From Sciurus carolinensis (taxonomy: Eukaryota; Chordata; Mammalia; Rodentia; Sciuridae), in assembly GCF_902686445.1 (NCBI RefSeq), contig NC_062232.1, positions 94,164,932 to 94,228,931 on the forward strand: a stretch of DNA of 64,000 nucleotides, read 5' to 3'. Below, piece after piece: positions 9,791-22,507 of the stretch. How positions within the stretch are numbered: the stretch's first letter is position 1; the number at the start of each line of letters is the position of its first letter. The position numbers and the translations under genes are program-made. The notes beneath the pieces were generated by a model. The model was given only the letters and a program-made list of their open reading frames with translations. It did no database searches and was not told the DNA's origin.

Positions 9791-11655
9791 ATGGGAGCAG
9801 TAAGATTCCTTTGTTGTAGGATGTAATTGAGCACTCACACTCATCTTCAAATAAAAGCCTGGTGATTTTGTTTTAAAGAGGAACCTGTGTGCATGTACCC
9901 TGAAACCAAAATGCAATTTCTATGTCATCTTAGTAAATTAGCATGTCTATAATGTTGTTCAATTGTACTGTATACTTCTTAGAATTAGCTAAATATATTG
10001 CTTTTATTTAAATCAATATTTTCATTTTACAAAGGAAGTTTGGCTTCATTTGTATGTTTTAGTCTTGCATTTGGGCAGCTGTTAAGGTCTTCTCGTTTTA
10101 AGCAAAAACAAAACAAAACAAAAAAAAAACACTTTTTACTTTTCATCCGCCTCCTAGGAATATCATACATATAAATTCTACTGAAGACACCAGGAGGCTG
10201 AGTTAGATGACCTTTTCCCAGGTTTTGAATTCAGAATTTAGACAATTATTAGTCACTCAAAAACTCATCTACAGCCCAGTAAATGAAAGTCTTTTGGATT
10301 TGGAAATGTTGAACTTAAATGCTCATAACAAATATAAAATATTCTTTGTGTACCAATGTTGAAATTATAATTCCAGTGTTCTTTTCTATGTATAATTTTT
10401 ATTGTTCTTTCATAAACTTGTTATTACAAAATATATTTTTCTACAATATAGCTATATTGTTTCTCAAAATGTAATAAAAGTCTTTAGCAATTCATGATTG
10501 AGCCTAAAAAGAAATCTAACGAGTGAGCCATCCAAGAAAAACAACTGCTGAAATCCATATAGTAAAAGGCTGATGGAGAGAATTAAAACATACTTTTAAA
10601 ACTTAAAAGCAATTACAAAAATTAACTTGGCATTTAAAACCTAAAGTGTACCCTACTTGTGGAAAATACTTGTCTCCAGTTGGTATCAGAAGATATCTAT
10701 GGACAGGAATTAGGTTAAGACACAGATGAGACACCACTAATTTAGAGTTCAGTTTTATATAAATCATCAAATCTAAGAAATTGGTACCTTGTTGATGAAA
10801 CCATCTGATCAGATCTAAATTGAAAAATATAGGGGAAATATTACTGTAGCTGATGCTGTTAAAACTCATGGATTTAATAAAACAAAAACAATAAAAATTT
10901 CTGAGGTACTCTTCTTGCTCTTGTAGTTGACCCAAATCATACTCCAATCAACTCCTGGTTGTGTCTTTCTCTCAGCCAGGAATAAATGTGTGTCTGGTGT
11001 GCTTCTTGAAAGATTAGCTTAGATACTTCTCCAATATTTTTTGCCTGATCTCCATACATGAGGTCTCAGTATTAGGTAATATGTGCTGTAAGGAGATAGG
11101 CAGTCAGTGGGTCAGGTGGTCATGGAGTGGTTATCTGATTCCCTCCTGGGAAAATCAGAGGTAACACTGGTGATCAGGTCAGGGTGAGTACAAAAATAGA
11201 ACCCTGAGGCCAGATTTTGGAACTGAGATGTAAAGAAAAGTCAGATCACTCTGGGCTTCCATACATGTTCACAGCAAGAACCTCAATTCCATTTGATCAG
11301 GTACAGTAAAGGTAATGTCATTGCACTCATGCCTTGTGTGTTTAGTTTGTTTACAAGTGCAGTATCAGGTTCCACAAAAAAATGAGAATTGTGCACAGAT
11401 TGTGGCACTACGTTCTGGTTGCTGTCAATTACATACAGACAATGCTTTCCTATTAGATCAAGTCACAGCTCTTCTGCAGAGACTTCTCTAAATACTCCAG
11501 TCTCTCAAATGAATTATTGTAATTGCCACCTTCTATATCACTCACTGATTTTTTTTGCTATTCATTCCTGTATACCTTTCCATCTCAAAAGACTATATTT
11601 TATTTGGCTGATAAGACCATTAACTTCTTTTTTCAATTTGAAAAAAAGATTTTAA
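9791..11655. other. Unassigned AT-rich DNA
   Basis: No recognisable gene or repeat family across nearly 1.9 kb, apart from an A-rich CAAAA run at 10104-10130. A 114-codon minus-strand open frame (10603-10947) has no domain, no good codon bias and no conserved motif, and I consider it chance. Confidence 0.45.
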
Positions 11656-11659
11656 TTTG

Positions 11660-12085
11660 AAAACATTTTCAATTTAAATTTTTTTTATTTTTTACTTTTT
11701 ACAGACTGCATTTTGATTCATTGTACACAAATGGGGTACATAATTTCATCTCTTTGGTTGTACACGATGTAGATTCATACCATTCGTGTAATCATACATG
11801 TACATAGGGTAATGATGTCTGTCTCATTCCATCATTTTTCATATCCCCCTCCCTCTCATTAACTTCTACATAATCTAAATTTCCTCCATTCTTCTCTTAC
11901 CCCCACTCCCCCACCCCCATTATATATCATAATCCACTTATCAGGGAAAACATTCAGCCTTTGGTTTTTTGGGATTGACTTATTTCACTTAGCATGATAT
12001 TCTCCAACTCCATCCATTTATCTGCAGATACCATAATATTATTTTTTGTGGCTGAGTAATATTCCATTGTGTATATATACCACAA
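11660..12085 (-). mobile_element. L1 3'-end fragment
   Basis: Minus-strand L1, 5'-truncated: poly(A) side at about 11670, 3'UTR with 'CATTTTGATTCATTGTACAC' and a C-rich (G-rich on the L1 sense strand) tract at 11898-11922, then ORF2 C-terminal sequence ending at GTGTATATATACCACA. Same subfamily as the fragment at 53.06-53.41 kb. Confidence 0.85.
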
Positions 12086-12900
12086 TTAAAATTAGGAATC
12101 TTACACATTTTATATCTTTCACAGAGCATAAAACAATTGAATACATATTAGACATTCTTGGTTTATTTCCACTGTTCCAGAAAGTAATGCACCCAGCATT
12201 TGTTCCATATTTTCTTTTTTGTGAAATATGATTTTTAATAGTTGTGTGAAAATTAACAGTGATAGGTTTGGTAGACCCCTGTTTTGTGTCTCCAGCTTCT
12301 ACCTAGATCTCACCAAATACTGTGTGTAGGGTATATATGTAGTGAGCTGAATTATTACCTAAATACATGGTAAAAACTGGAAAGATGGCAGCTAGAGCCT
12401 ACTTCTCTGTTTATCCTAACCCTTTGCACAGGTAGAATGGCTAGTGCCACTATCAAGAATAACATGCAAGGACACTCATTGGAAAAACAAAATGCACTCA
12501 GAAAGGAGCAGCCATGGACTGCTAAATCATTCAGGTCCTGAGTGATGATGAGAGAAGAACTCATTGTTTCTTTTCCTACCAACCATTTTGTACACCTGAG
12601 ATTTGCTCGATGGCCAGGAGATCCAACTCAAAAGACACATGGAACCCTCAAGCTGTCAGTCAGTGGGATTCATAGAAATAATAACTTAGATGTATGTGAA
12701 ATATTTATGGGGAATGAGAAGTGAACAGTCCTGCTATAGAGCTTATAAAGAGGAGTCTGAATATTCTTCTTGCATTGGGTTTATTAATTTTTCTCTATGA
12801 GAGTATACAAATATGTATTCACTTTATTATTTGCATCATTGTAATACATAAAAGAGATATAAATTACTAGCTATTCTAGCAGTAACTTTATGCATTCTAT
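12086..12900. other. Unassigned DNA
   Basis: 12300-12730 has slightly higher GC and overlapping short open frames on both strands (75 codons minus at 12355-12582, 60 codons plus at 12542-12724). No domain, splice pattern or repeat family is apparent. Confidence 0.4.
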
Positions 12901-12909
12901 TAACATTGA

Positions 12910-13610
12910 GGAAGGAAAGAATAATTGTGCCAGGAAGGAGAAAGGATTACAATTTGAAAAAGTCTTTACAGAAAGGATGCTATTGATCCAATTCTTGAAG
13001 AATGAGTATGAATTTGCTAGTAGACTAAAGTAATAAACATTGTAGATATGAAATAAAATAGTGTGTTATAGAATTGAGTTATCTCATATTGTTGGACCAT
13101 GGAAGGCCTGTAGAAAACTTACAAGAGAAGAAGCTTGAAAGAATTAAGCTGTGGTTAATGTGCAGACGCATATTTGGGAAAGTGGCTCCAATGAAATACT
13201 TTATGCAAGGAAATGATATGCTCATGCTTTAGATAAACCTCTGGCATGAGTATAGGAAATACATTAAAATTGAAGAGTCTGAAGTTTGCACTGAGAGGTT
13301 CGTGCATTAATGAGTGATGTTAAAAGGCCTGAACTATGATAATAATAATGGGTATGGAGAGGAGAGAATGGATTTAAAAGAAATTAAGGAGGTCAAATCG
13401 ACAGAAAGGTGACCTACTCATTGTACACCGAAGCAAAGCGATAAGTCAAACATGGCATTGAAGTTGCTAACTTGAACAACAGGGTGAGTGCGGAAGTTTT
13501 CAACTGAAACACAGAACTGAAATGAAGGAGCAGCTTAGGAGCAGTATGGAGGAATTCAGTAAATTTGTGTTCCTGAACTTTTGAGATTTAGTTGTCAGTG
13601 GGACATGCAG
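12910..13610 (+). mobile_element. L2-like LINE fragment
   Basis: Purine-rich diverged sequence such as 'GCCAGGAAGGAGAAAGGATT', 'GCTAACTTGAACAACAGGGT' and GGCATTGAAGTTGC follows the order of blocks seen in ancient L2 LINEs. No open frame remains. The call rests on general resemblance. Confidence 0.35.
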
Positions 13611-13633
13611 AAGAGATGTGTTGTCATTAACAA

Positions 13634-13861
13634 TGTTGGTTTTGCTGGTGGTGGTGCACACTTGTAATCCCAGTGGCTTGGGAGGCTGAGGCAGGAGGAT
13701 GGCAAGTTCAAAGCCAGCCTCAGCAACTTAGTGAGTCCCTAAGCAACTCAGTGAGACCCTGTCTCTCAATAAAATACATAATAGGGCTTTGGATGTGGCT
13801 CAGTGGTCGAGCGCCCATGGGTTTGATCCCCAGTACCAAAAAAAAAAAAAAAAAAAAAAAA
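13634..13861 (+). mobile_element. B1-ID composite SINE
   Basis: Full length: GGTGGTGCACACTTGTAATC, GGAGGCTGAGGCAGGAGGAT, linker, ID half (GATGTGGCTCAGTGGTCGAG), GATCCCCAGTACC and a 25-bp poly(A) tail. The long pure tail suggests a fairly recent insertion. Confidence 0.93.
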
Positions 13862-14722
13862 GGTCTTATGTTCCAGAGGACTCCGGGAGATAGTAGAGTG
13901 ACATGTGGGCTACATGGATTCACAGGGAATGAATGGTGGAGAAAACATATTTTAAAATTATGATCCATATTCTAAGAAGGAAAAAATATATTAGCCTCCC
14001 TTCTTCCTCTGAGTCTGCTAGAGGATAGATGGTGAGATATAATTCTGTCTAGTGACCAGAATGTCCATATATTCAGATTATATTTATTCTACATCCCTCA
14101 ATCTGGGTTTTTTCATTGAATTTTCAAACAAAAGAGAATTGAGATTTAGCATACTATCAACAAACTATAAACATATTTACTAAGTAGGTGAGCTTAACAT
14201 TTCAACTGATTATAACTAGTCATGTGGGATTTTTCTTAAGTCCGTGTGTGAATCATCTAAAACTCTGAGGCGGGATGACTAGGTAAGGATCATAATTCTA
14301 TTTTTGTCTCCTCTTCTATCCTTATTTTTTCTTTTCTTTATATATGCCTTTGTGTATGTGCATTACAGGGAATTTTGCACTCCCCCTGCAATTTAATCAA
14401 TGTCCCATTCTGTTATTAGCCTTATTACATAATAACATATTTTATCATTAGCCTTTTCTGTAAATTTTTATAAGTGGATTCTCACTTTTCTGAATTCTCT
14501 CTGCTATATATGCCTATGTACTTTCCCCTTTCTGCAGAATGCGGTCAGTGTTCTGCTTGTGCTCCTCTCTTATAGCCATCTTCTCTAAGCTTGCTAGCAC
14601 TTTGTCTTTTTTGCTGTTTGTGCAATGCTCTTATTGAGCTTCCCCTCTTCCTCTGTGCTTGGGTCTCCTCTCACTCTGTGCTGTCAGTAGCTCAGGTAAT
14701 TCCCACAGAGCAGTTCCGTACT
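13862..14722. other. Unassigned AT-rich DNA
   Basis: No gene or named repeat. The 14560-14720 part is more GC- and pyrimidine-rich, with an 89-codon plus-strand open frame running into the next SINE. No evidence that it is coding. Confidence 0.45.
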
Positions 14723-14737
14723 CTGCCATTCATTCTT

Positions 14738-14945
14738 TTCTTTTTTCCTTGGAACCAGGGATTGAACCCAGGGTCACTCAACCACGGAGCCACATCTCCA
14801 GCCCTTTTTAATATTTTATTTAGAGACAAGGTCTCACTGAATTGCTTAGCACCTTGTTAAGTTGCTGAGGCTGGCTTTGAACTGGGGTCCTCCTGCGTCA
14901 GACTCGGAAGCCACTGGGATTACAGGCATGCACCACCATGCATGG
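14738..14945 (-). mobile_element. B1-ID composite SINE with perfect target-site duplication
   Basis: Minus-strand copy: ID half at the left (complement of GGGCTGGAGATGTGGCTCCG) and B1-like half at the right. The 15-bp direct repeat CTGCCATTCATTCTT occurs at 14723-14737 and 14946-14960, which fixes both ends. Confidence 0.95.
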
Positions 14946-15257
14946 CTGCCATTCATTCTTCATTGATTCTGTGTTTCTTTTTAGATCATCAGATGGTCAC
15001 CTTTCAAATGAAAAGTCAACATATATATATAGAAACGTACTACACAATGCATACACACATGCATATAACCAACCTTCTATGGCACATCACTGTATCTTCA
15101 TGTTTTAAAACATCCCCAATCTGAAAAAAAATATTACCTCTGTACTTTTAAAATTTTGACCTTATATTGCCTCTTATATATGAGTTAAGTGAGCATCTTT
15201 TATGATAATGATTATATAAACTGAAACTAAAAAAGGATGAAAATTAGGATATTATTT

Positions 15258-15478
15258 TATCTATTTATTCATTTATTTATTGGATACCAGGGATTGAACC
15301 CAGTGACACTCAACCACTGAGCCACATCCCCAGCCCTATTTTGTATTTTATTTAGAGACAGAGTCTCACTGAGTTGCTTAGTGCCTTGCTTTTGCTGAGG
15401 ATGGCTTTGAACTTTTGATCCTCCTGCCTCAGCCTCCTGAGATACTGGGATTACAGGCATGTGCCACTAGAGTCAGCT
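15258..15478 (-). mobile_element. B1-ID composite SINE
   Basis: Minus-strand full-length copy. ID half complement at 15280-15337 (TGAGCCACATCCCCAGCCCT on plus), linker TATTTTGTATTTTATTTAGA, then B1-like half to 15478. Confidence 0.92.
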
Positions 15479-15479
15479 A

Positions 15480-15815
15480 CTTTATTTATGTTTAGAGCCT
15501 ATTAGTGCATTGTAGTTATACATAATATCAAGGTTTATTTTGACACAATCACACATGCATGCAAATAAATTTGATCCACTTCAATTCCTAGACACTCTTC
15601 CCTCACTGTTCCCTTCCTCTACTGGTTTTCCTTCTGTTTATTTATTTTTTTAATCAGTGTTTTATAGGTATACCTAAAAGTGGAATTCACTATGGTATAC
15701 TCATATACGTACATAGGGTAATTTTGTCAATTTCATTCTATAGTTCTACCCTTTTCTGGTCCCTCTCCCCTCCCCCTCAATCTCCTTCCTCTACTTGACT
15801 GAATCCCCCTCCAGA
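15480..15815 (-). mobile_element. L1 3'UTR-like fragment with internal duplication
   Basis: Two successive diverged blocks share the order 'tagtgcattgtagttataca ... ccacttcaattcc ... cccttcctctac' and 'tcagtgttttataggtatac ... aatttcattctatag ... ctccttcctctac'. This looks like an L1 3'UTR with a tandem duplicated unit of about 160 bp. No ORF2 sequence is attached. Shorter pieces of the same kind occur near 42737-42792. Confidence 0.5.
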
Positions 15816-18272
15816 AAATTAGGAATTTAAATCAACGTTTTCATAATTTTTAAATATGTAGTTAGAATAAATCTCATTTTGTGAATTGGAATGATCAGTG
15901 ACATATCATACATTAAAAAATGTGAATGAAGGAAAGCTTTTAGAATAGGTACCAAAAGTCTCAAAATTAGAAATATGAGACAAGCATAAAAATGCAAATT
16001 TCCTATTACCTTGTCAACATAGTATGTCTACTTTGGAAGAATTAATCATTTCTGTCATCCTATTTCAGTGCCCTGATATCCTTGTGTCATTGAGTTTGAA
16101 AGGCTTTCATTTAGAAGAGCATATAAATTTTGGTACATAGTGTTATGTGGTATAAAGCTGTTATAAACTATTTCTCTACATAATGCCAAACAACTGGTCA
16201 CTTCATTGGGAAATCAATCAATATGACTCTTTTAGTGTGGATAAAAAATAGCATTAATAACAGTGCCTCATACATTTATACGTAGCACTTTATTCTTTTT
16301 GAAGTCCTTTCATAAATAATCTGTCCTTTGCTTCTAATCAATTGTATGAAGAGACAGGAGAGATAATGCTTTTCAACTTAATATAAGAAAACATTTATGT
16401 CCATCAGTTATTTCGCTGGATTTTGAAGTTCAAAGTCATTGTCTTCTGACTTGTAACCTAATGTCTACTTTATTTTTTTTTCAGTTAGAATAATAAAGTC
16501 TACCACAGAGGGATACTGTTATGTAACATTATTTTACCAATGAATTACATAATGATATAGGAAAAGCTAGGATGTGTAACTAATATGTTAAACAACAAAA
16601 TTAAGAAATAAAGAGAAGTAAAATCTAAGAAGTTGACATTTCAGACTATAAAACAAAACAAAATACAATTTTACCCCCCCCCCAACAAATGAGCTGAAAT
16701 ACATGTACCCACCCTCTCCCCTAGAAACAAATTTACCAGTTTTAGTCAAATGTCAGCTCAGTTTGAGTTAACAGAGTAGTGGAGGTGATCAGAAAATCTA
16801 ATGTAATATAAAACTTCATCTGCAGAATGAGCAACGTCATGTACTTGTTCTACTCTGTACTGGTGGACACGGAAAACTGCATTTCTAGACTCAATTCTTA
16901 AAGAGAAGGCAATCCTATATGTGTTCAAAAAAAACCAATAGTGTTTTATTATAGTTGAAGGAACTGGGAAGAGGGATTAAGATTGTTCTGTTTTGTCCAG
17001 AGGATATAATCAGGCTCAATGGGGGGAAAACTACCTAAAGACAGATTTTAGCTCAACATAAGAGAACATTTTCTCAATTAAAGGTCTTCAAAAGTAAAAT
17101 GAGTTGCATGTTGGAGTGTTCATGCAGAGGTAAAGTGGCCAAAAGGTTGAAATGTATAAGGGATGCCAAACTTTTTCTTAGTGAGTTGGATTAGGAAAAC
17201 TGGTTCCTTTGAGACATAATTTTCTCAGAGAATGATGTTATAGAAATGTGGTCCATTATTCTCAGAATGTATCAAAGTTTGTATCAGTGCAGTACCCCCA
17301 GTAAAGGGCCCATCCATAAATATCCATGCCAATGCCTTGAGGTCATAAAAATACTTTATTATACAGCTCATGGCCTGGAACATATTGTAAGTGATCTACA
17401 CAAAAAATTGACCGATTATAAATTTGGAGGTCTATTTCCTCTGAAATGTGAAAGTGAAGCACCATTTCACCCCACAAATCTATTTGAGGCATCTCTTCCT
17501 GGGTTGTAATGAGCCTATTCTATGACCTGACTAGGAGGCTGGGAGACTTGAGCTAATGAAGTGATTCCTTTTTGTTTTTTAGCTTTAATAATGCATTTTC
17601 CCTTGGGCAATGATTAATCATTGATACAGAAAACCAACAAGAAAGTCTTCAAATAGAGAGAGGTAATGATATTTTTTTACTGTCTTCATTAAATATTCAT
17701 ACACTTTAAAACAATGGTTGAGAAAATTAATAATTTCTTTTTGTTAATATTTTTAAAAATCCATTGGAGTCAGTCATTGTATGACTATTATATAGCAATT
17801 CAAGTGTTTTAAAAATATATTTCATTATAATAATCTGGTTACTTATATTAGATTTGAATGAAGGTCAATGAATTCTCTACAGATTGCTTCATGATTAAAG
17901 CTTCTGTGAGGATCAGCAATGATAATCTCTTATACTTCATTTATGTTCATTCAAAGGAATGTTTTCATGTAAGAAAATGAAATCACTGGATCTATATTTT
18001 AGGCTAAAGGAGAAATAACCTGATTATATTGTTAGTGGCATATATGTAATTTTGCATCAGAGTGAATATATTATATAAACTTTTAAAACCTTGAATATAG
18101 GCTTTAAAATTGAGTATTTGCATTTACTAGCTTTCAGTATCATTCCCCTCATCAATATTTACTCATCTGAGAAATGATACCTAGGATTTTAAAGACTCTA
18201 AACTCTGGAGTGAGTTTCTATGCATACAAATTAGCTTAAAAAATCATTTGAATTCCAATGACCAAAATAATT
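15816..18272. other. Unassigned AT-rich DNA
   Basis: About 2.4 kb with no recognised gene. Possible very diverged MIR around 16290-16440, a C10 run at 16674-16683, and AT-rich homeodomain-like motifs (TAAT/ATTA) around 17580-17620. The 87-codon open frame at 17246-17509 has no recognisable domain. Confidence 0.4.
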
Positions 18273-18345
18273 TATTTTTGGTGCTGGGGATCAAAAACCT
18301 GGGGTGTTTTGCATGTTGAGAAAGTTCTCTACTATTGATCCACAC
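18273..18345 (-). mobile_element. ID SINE fragment, very diverged
   Basis: TTTTTGGTGCTGGGGATCAA ... GTTGAGAAAGTTCTCTACTA on plus is a decayed complement of the ID body. The tail side and the exact ends are lost. Confidence 0.5.
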
Positions 18346-18564
18346 ATACATTGTACAATTACCAAATATTTTAAAGCAACTTATTAAGACCAATTTACTA
18401 GTTAGAGATCCTGCCTCTATTTCCTATATGTATCCATAAAAATATGAAAGGAACACAATGTTTTTTTTAACCAAGATATATATGTATGTGTTTGTGTGTA
18501 TTCCCTCAATCAAAGTTCCTTACTTCAAAAAATTTAATTTTTGTTCATACTACATGTAGGCTAT

Positions 18565-18769
18565 CGTTTTAGTCAATATTTAGCTTCTGTGACTAAATGA
18601 TCTGACCAGCACAACTGTAAAGGAAGAAAGGTTTATTTGAGGGCTCACGGTTTCAGAGGTCTTAGTCCATAGCAGGCCAGTTCCATTTCTCAGGGCTGGA
18701 GGCAAGGCAGAACATCATGGCAGAAGAGTCGGGCAGAGGGAAGCAGCTCATATGATGATCCAGAAGCAG

Positions 18770-18825
<56 letters not shown>

Positions 18826-19036
18826 TCTCCACTCTCCAGATACAAAATTTATATCCCATAGCCACACCCCAATTCCCACCTCCTCCAGTCACATTCTACC
18901 ACTTCAATTAATCCTATCAGGGATTAATTTGCTGATTGGGTTAAGACTCTTACCACCTAATCATTTCTCCTCCGAACCTTCCTGCATTGTCTCATCTGTG
19001 AGCTTTTGGGGGACTCCTCACATCCAAACCATAACA
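18565..19036 (-). mobile_element. MaLR-like solo LTR, copy 2, with (GA)n inside
   Basis: Minus-strand copy of the LTR at 1796-2227. Its 5' end is at the right (complement of TGTTATGGTTTGGATGTGAG) and its 3' end at the left (GTTTTAGTCAATATTTAGC on plus). A GA microsatellite of about 50 bp has expanded at 18774-18823 in the purine-rich central part. Confidence 0.85.
18774..18823. repeat. (GA)n microsatellite
   Basis: About 24 uninterrupted GA units within a MaLR-like LTR. Homopurine on plus and mirror-symmetric. Open frames across it on both strands (poly-Arg/Glu or poly-Ser/Leu) are artefacts of the repeat. Confidence 0.95.
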
Positions 19037-19570
19037 GCCATTGTGTGTCCTAGAAAATGACTCAACTGTATGTATCTTCTCATTCAGAAATCTAGGCAAA
19101 AGGAGGTCATCCTGTGAAGTTAAGTTGTTCTTGGAGCAGGTTATAGTATAAGCCTTGATACTTTCTGTTCTAAAATGAGCAGTATAATTTTTGTTACCTG
19201 ATAATGGAAATAAAGTTTATTTTAAGAGAGGGCTATTTTTTCCCTAAGAAAACCTGACTGGAATGCAATTATATAAAAGTAATCTTAATGTGGGACAATG
19301 TGGTAATCAAATACAAGTAATATTTTGAATGGAATCATTAATAAAAGTTTACAAAAATCAAAAAAATTATCTTGAACTCTATTGATGCTCTAGAGAATAT
19401 GGTGTGTTGATCAGTGTCTAAAATTATTTCATTCTACTTTGCAAAAATGTCAATATAATGAAGAAAGTTTTTTATGGCTTGGTGAAATATACCTTCAAAA
19501 TTGTCCAATTCTCCCATGTAAAAACACGTGATATCTTGGTTTTATATGCTAATTTTACTAGACTTTTCCT
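19037..19570. other. Unassigned AT-rich DNA
   Basis: No gene, RNA or named repeat recognised. The AATAAAGTTTATTTTA near 19209 is an isolated polyadenylation-like motif without an associated exon. Confidence 0.4.
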
Positions 19571-21130
19571 TTAGTGTAAAGTGTACAGCTTGATCTATTA
19601 CCACAAAATGATAATATCTGTATAACTAATAGCCAGATTAAGAACATCATGAGCATCTCTAAAGTTCCTTTTCTGCCACCTAGCAAGCACTATTTATTCA
19701 CTTCTTCCTCAGAAGAAACCACTACCTATACTTCTGTTGCCATAGATCAATTTTCTCTGGATTTGATCTGTACAGAAATGAAATAATATAGCATCAACTT
19801 TTGTTTAGATTCCATCACTCAATATTTTGGTTGTAAGATTAACTCATGTTGTTGCATACAGTAGTAACTGGTTTATTTTTATTGCTGTATAGCACTCCAT
19901 TTAAATGGATATGCCATAACCTATCCATTTCCCTGCTTTTGGATAAAGAGATTGTTTCGGATTTGGACTTTTTTGAAAAATGCTATTATGATCATAGGCA
20001 GATTTAACATGAAGATTATAAAATTTAAACTTCAGGTCTCCCACTTGCACAGGTCTCTTTAAAGGCTATGAATTGTTACTATTTGCATAATATTCTAGGT
20101 AGGAAGGAGAAACAAGATTCTAGGGAGCATTCTCTGTGAAAACATTATTGATGTCTTCAGAAATTGCAAGAATACCTGTGTCCCAAAGCCTCTCATAATT
20201 TTGGTGATTATCTTTTACTATTCTAATCACATACTCATTTTTATACCTAATATAACATTTATAATTTTATATTTTTTCTCAATTAGAGCCCCCCAGGATG
20301 TATAAGCTTCAGGTCCCATGAAACATGGAGCCACATCTGGACATGGACATTTCTGTGCATATTTTACTATGTAAAGTATACACTTAGGAATGGTATATCT
20401 GGATTATATATAAAATCATTTCAGTTTTAGATAATGCCACTGAAGTTTCAAATTGGTTACATCCCTTTACAATTTCTTAGGCAGTGTTTGAGAGTTTCTT
20501 GTGATTATGTTTTAGCGGGCACACAATATATAAAAATGTAATTGGTGACCTCAAATTATCAATCAAAATAATTGATAGTGTGGTGGGCTGCAGTTTTCCC
20601 ACACCATTGTTTTAATTTATATTTCCCTGTTAACTAAAGAAATTGACCATTTTTTCATATGCTTATTGGTTATTTGAATATAATCTTTTTAAAAATATCT
20701 ATGCATTTCTTTTGCCCATTTTTGTTGAGTTGTCTTTTTGTATTGATTTGTAGGGAATCTTGTACATTCTGCTTATAAGTCCTGAGTTTGTTACAAACAT
20801 AGTTCTTTATTTGTGCCTTACTTTTCACATTTTTGGTGATGTCTTTTAATTCAGAGATTCCCAAATTTATTATAGTTAGGTTGGTTAATTTTTCTTAATA
20901 GCTAATACTTTTTTGTATCCTGTTAGAAAGATATTTGTTTACCTCAAAATCATGGGGAAATTTTTCTATGTTATCATCAATAAGGTTTAATGTTTTCTTT
21001 TTACCATTTAGATATATAATTTACCTGGATAATTTTATTTATATTTTGTAGTTGGTATAAATGAGACATCAAGTTACAGATTTTCCTTCTAGGAGTCTTA
21101 TTAGGTTATTCTAAGATACTTTATATTTTT

Positions 21131-21969
21131 TTAAATTTATTTTTATTGTAAACAAATGGGATACATGTTGTTTCTGTTTGTACTTGGAGTAACAGCATAC
21201 CATTTGTATAATCATACATTTACATAGGGTAATGATGTTTGATTCATTCTGTTATTTTTCCTTCCCCCCACCCCTCCCACCCCTCTTTTCCCTATATACA
21301 GTCCCTCCTTCCTCCATTCTTGCCCCCCTCCCACCCCCCATTATGTGTCATCATCCGCTTATCAGTGAGATCATTCATCCTTTGGTTTTTTGAGATTGGC
21401 TTATCTCACTTAGCATGATATTCTCCAATTTCATCCACTTACCTGCAAATGCCATAATTTTATCATTCTTTATGGCTGAGTAATATTCCATTGTATATAT
21501 ATACCACAGTTTCTTTATCCATTCATCAATTGAAGGACATCTAGGTTGCTTTCACAGTCTGGCTATTGTGAATTGAGCAGCTATGAACATTGATGTGGCT
21601 GTATCTCTGTAGTATGCTGATTTTAAGTCCTTTGGGTATAGGCCGAGGAGTGGGATAGCTGGGTCAAAGAGTGGTTCCATTCCAAGTTTTCTAAGGAATC
21701 TCCACACTGCTTTCCAGAGTGGCTGCACTAATTTGCAGCCCCACCAGCAAAGTATGAGTGTACCTTTTTCCCCACATCCTCTCCAACACCTATTGTTGCC
21801 TGTATTTTTGATAATCACCATTCTAATTGGGGTGAGATGGAATCTTAGTGTAGTTTTGATTTGCATTTCTCTTATTACTAAAGAAGGTGAACATTTTTTC
21901 ATATGTTTGTTGATTGCTTGTTGATCTTCTGTGAAGCATCTGTTCATATCCTTGGCCCATTTGTTGATT
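21131..21969 (-). mobile_element. 5'-truncated L1 with 16-bp target-site duplication
   Basis: GATACTTTATATTTTT occurs at 21115-21130 and again at 21970-21985, which bounds an 839-bp minus-strand L1 made of the 3'UTR (left) and the last part of ORF2. The 3'UTR has a C-rich tract at 21264-21284 (G-rich on the L1 sense strand). It is closely similar to the large L1 at 34.05-39.76 kb, so it is a relatively young insertion. It sits inside the ancient L1 at 19575-22480. Confidence 0.95.
21375..21969 (-). pseudogene. L1 ORF2 C-terminal remnant
   Basis: Encodes the ORF2p C-terminal region. The stretch from 21947 to 21555 is open for 131 codons and includes a cysteine-rich motif ([18 protein letters not shown]) in which the expected histidine is leucine, followed by [20 protein letters not shown] and [20 protein letters not shown]. 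The frame is broken at 21552-21554 where a TGA stands in for the usual tryptophan codon (seen as W in related copies). Ancestral stop TGA at 21375-21377. No EN or RT domain is present. Confidence 0.85.
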
Positions 21970-22507
21970 GATACTTTATATTTTTAATGTCAATTGTACA
22001 TTTTATAACCTGTTTTCTAGATTTTTATATAATACAATTCATTTCTGTGTACTGACTTTACTACTGATAAACTTTCTATATTCATTATTTAACTTAACAA
22101 TATTTATAATATTCTTTTGATTTTTCTACATAAACAGTTATTGGTCTGTGAATGAAATAAAGTTTTATTTTCTAATACCTAGAACATTATTTCATTTTCT
22201 TATGCTGTTGTAGTGACCAGAAACTCCATTATACAAAAGAAGTATGGTAGTGGGAATCATTGTCTTGCTTTCAATTTCAGAGTTAAATTTTTCAGCATTT
22301 TACTATTTGCATGATATTTCTCTTAGATATTTGTCGTAGTCACTATTTATCATGTTAAGCAATTTTCTTTCTATTTTCAGTTTACCAAATGTCAAAGTTA
22401 TGCTAGTGTCCTCCTAAAATATGTTCAAAATTTTTCTCCTTTTTGATTCACTAAGAGCTTGGTATAAATTTGGCATATGTCTTCATTAAAAATTTCAAAA
22501 GTGATAT

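Larger units (their letters stand above)
19575..22480 (-). mobile_element. Ancient L1 (L1M-type), interrupted
   Basis: Diverged minus-strand ORF2 C-terminal sequence. Landmarks on plus are GTTGCATACAGTAGTAACTG, TTTATTGCTGTATAGCACTC, 'AAATGGATATGCCATAACC', 'TTAACTAAAGAAATTGACCA' and 'GCTTATTGGTTATTTGAATA'. A younger L1 is inserted at 21131-21969. About 20000-20345 holds an unclassified insert (ends GGAGCCACATCTGG). No frame survives. Confidence 0.7.

Noticed and set aside
10603..10947. 114-codon minus-strand open frame
   Set aside because: Low-complexity hydrophobic and aromatic composition as expected from AT-rich random sequence; no motif.
17246..17509. 87-codon open frame
   Set aside because: No domain, no homologue that I recognise, AT-rich codon use equal to background.
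18662..19060. Open frames with poly-Ser/Leu or poly-Arg/Glu
   Set aside because: Artefacts of the (GA)n tract inside a MaLR-like LTR.
19200..19225. AATAAA near 19209 as the 3' end of a host transcript
   Set aside because: Single motif, no exon or splice context; such hexamers are common in AT-rich DNA.
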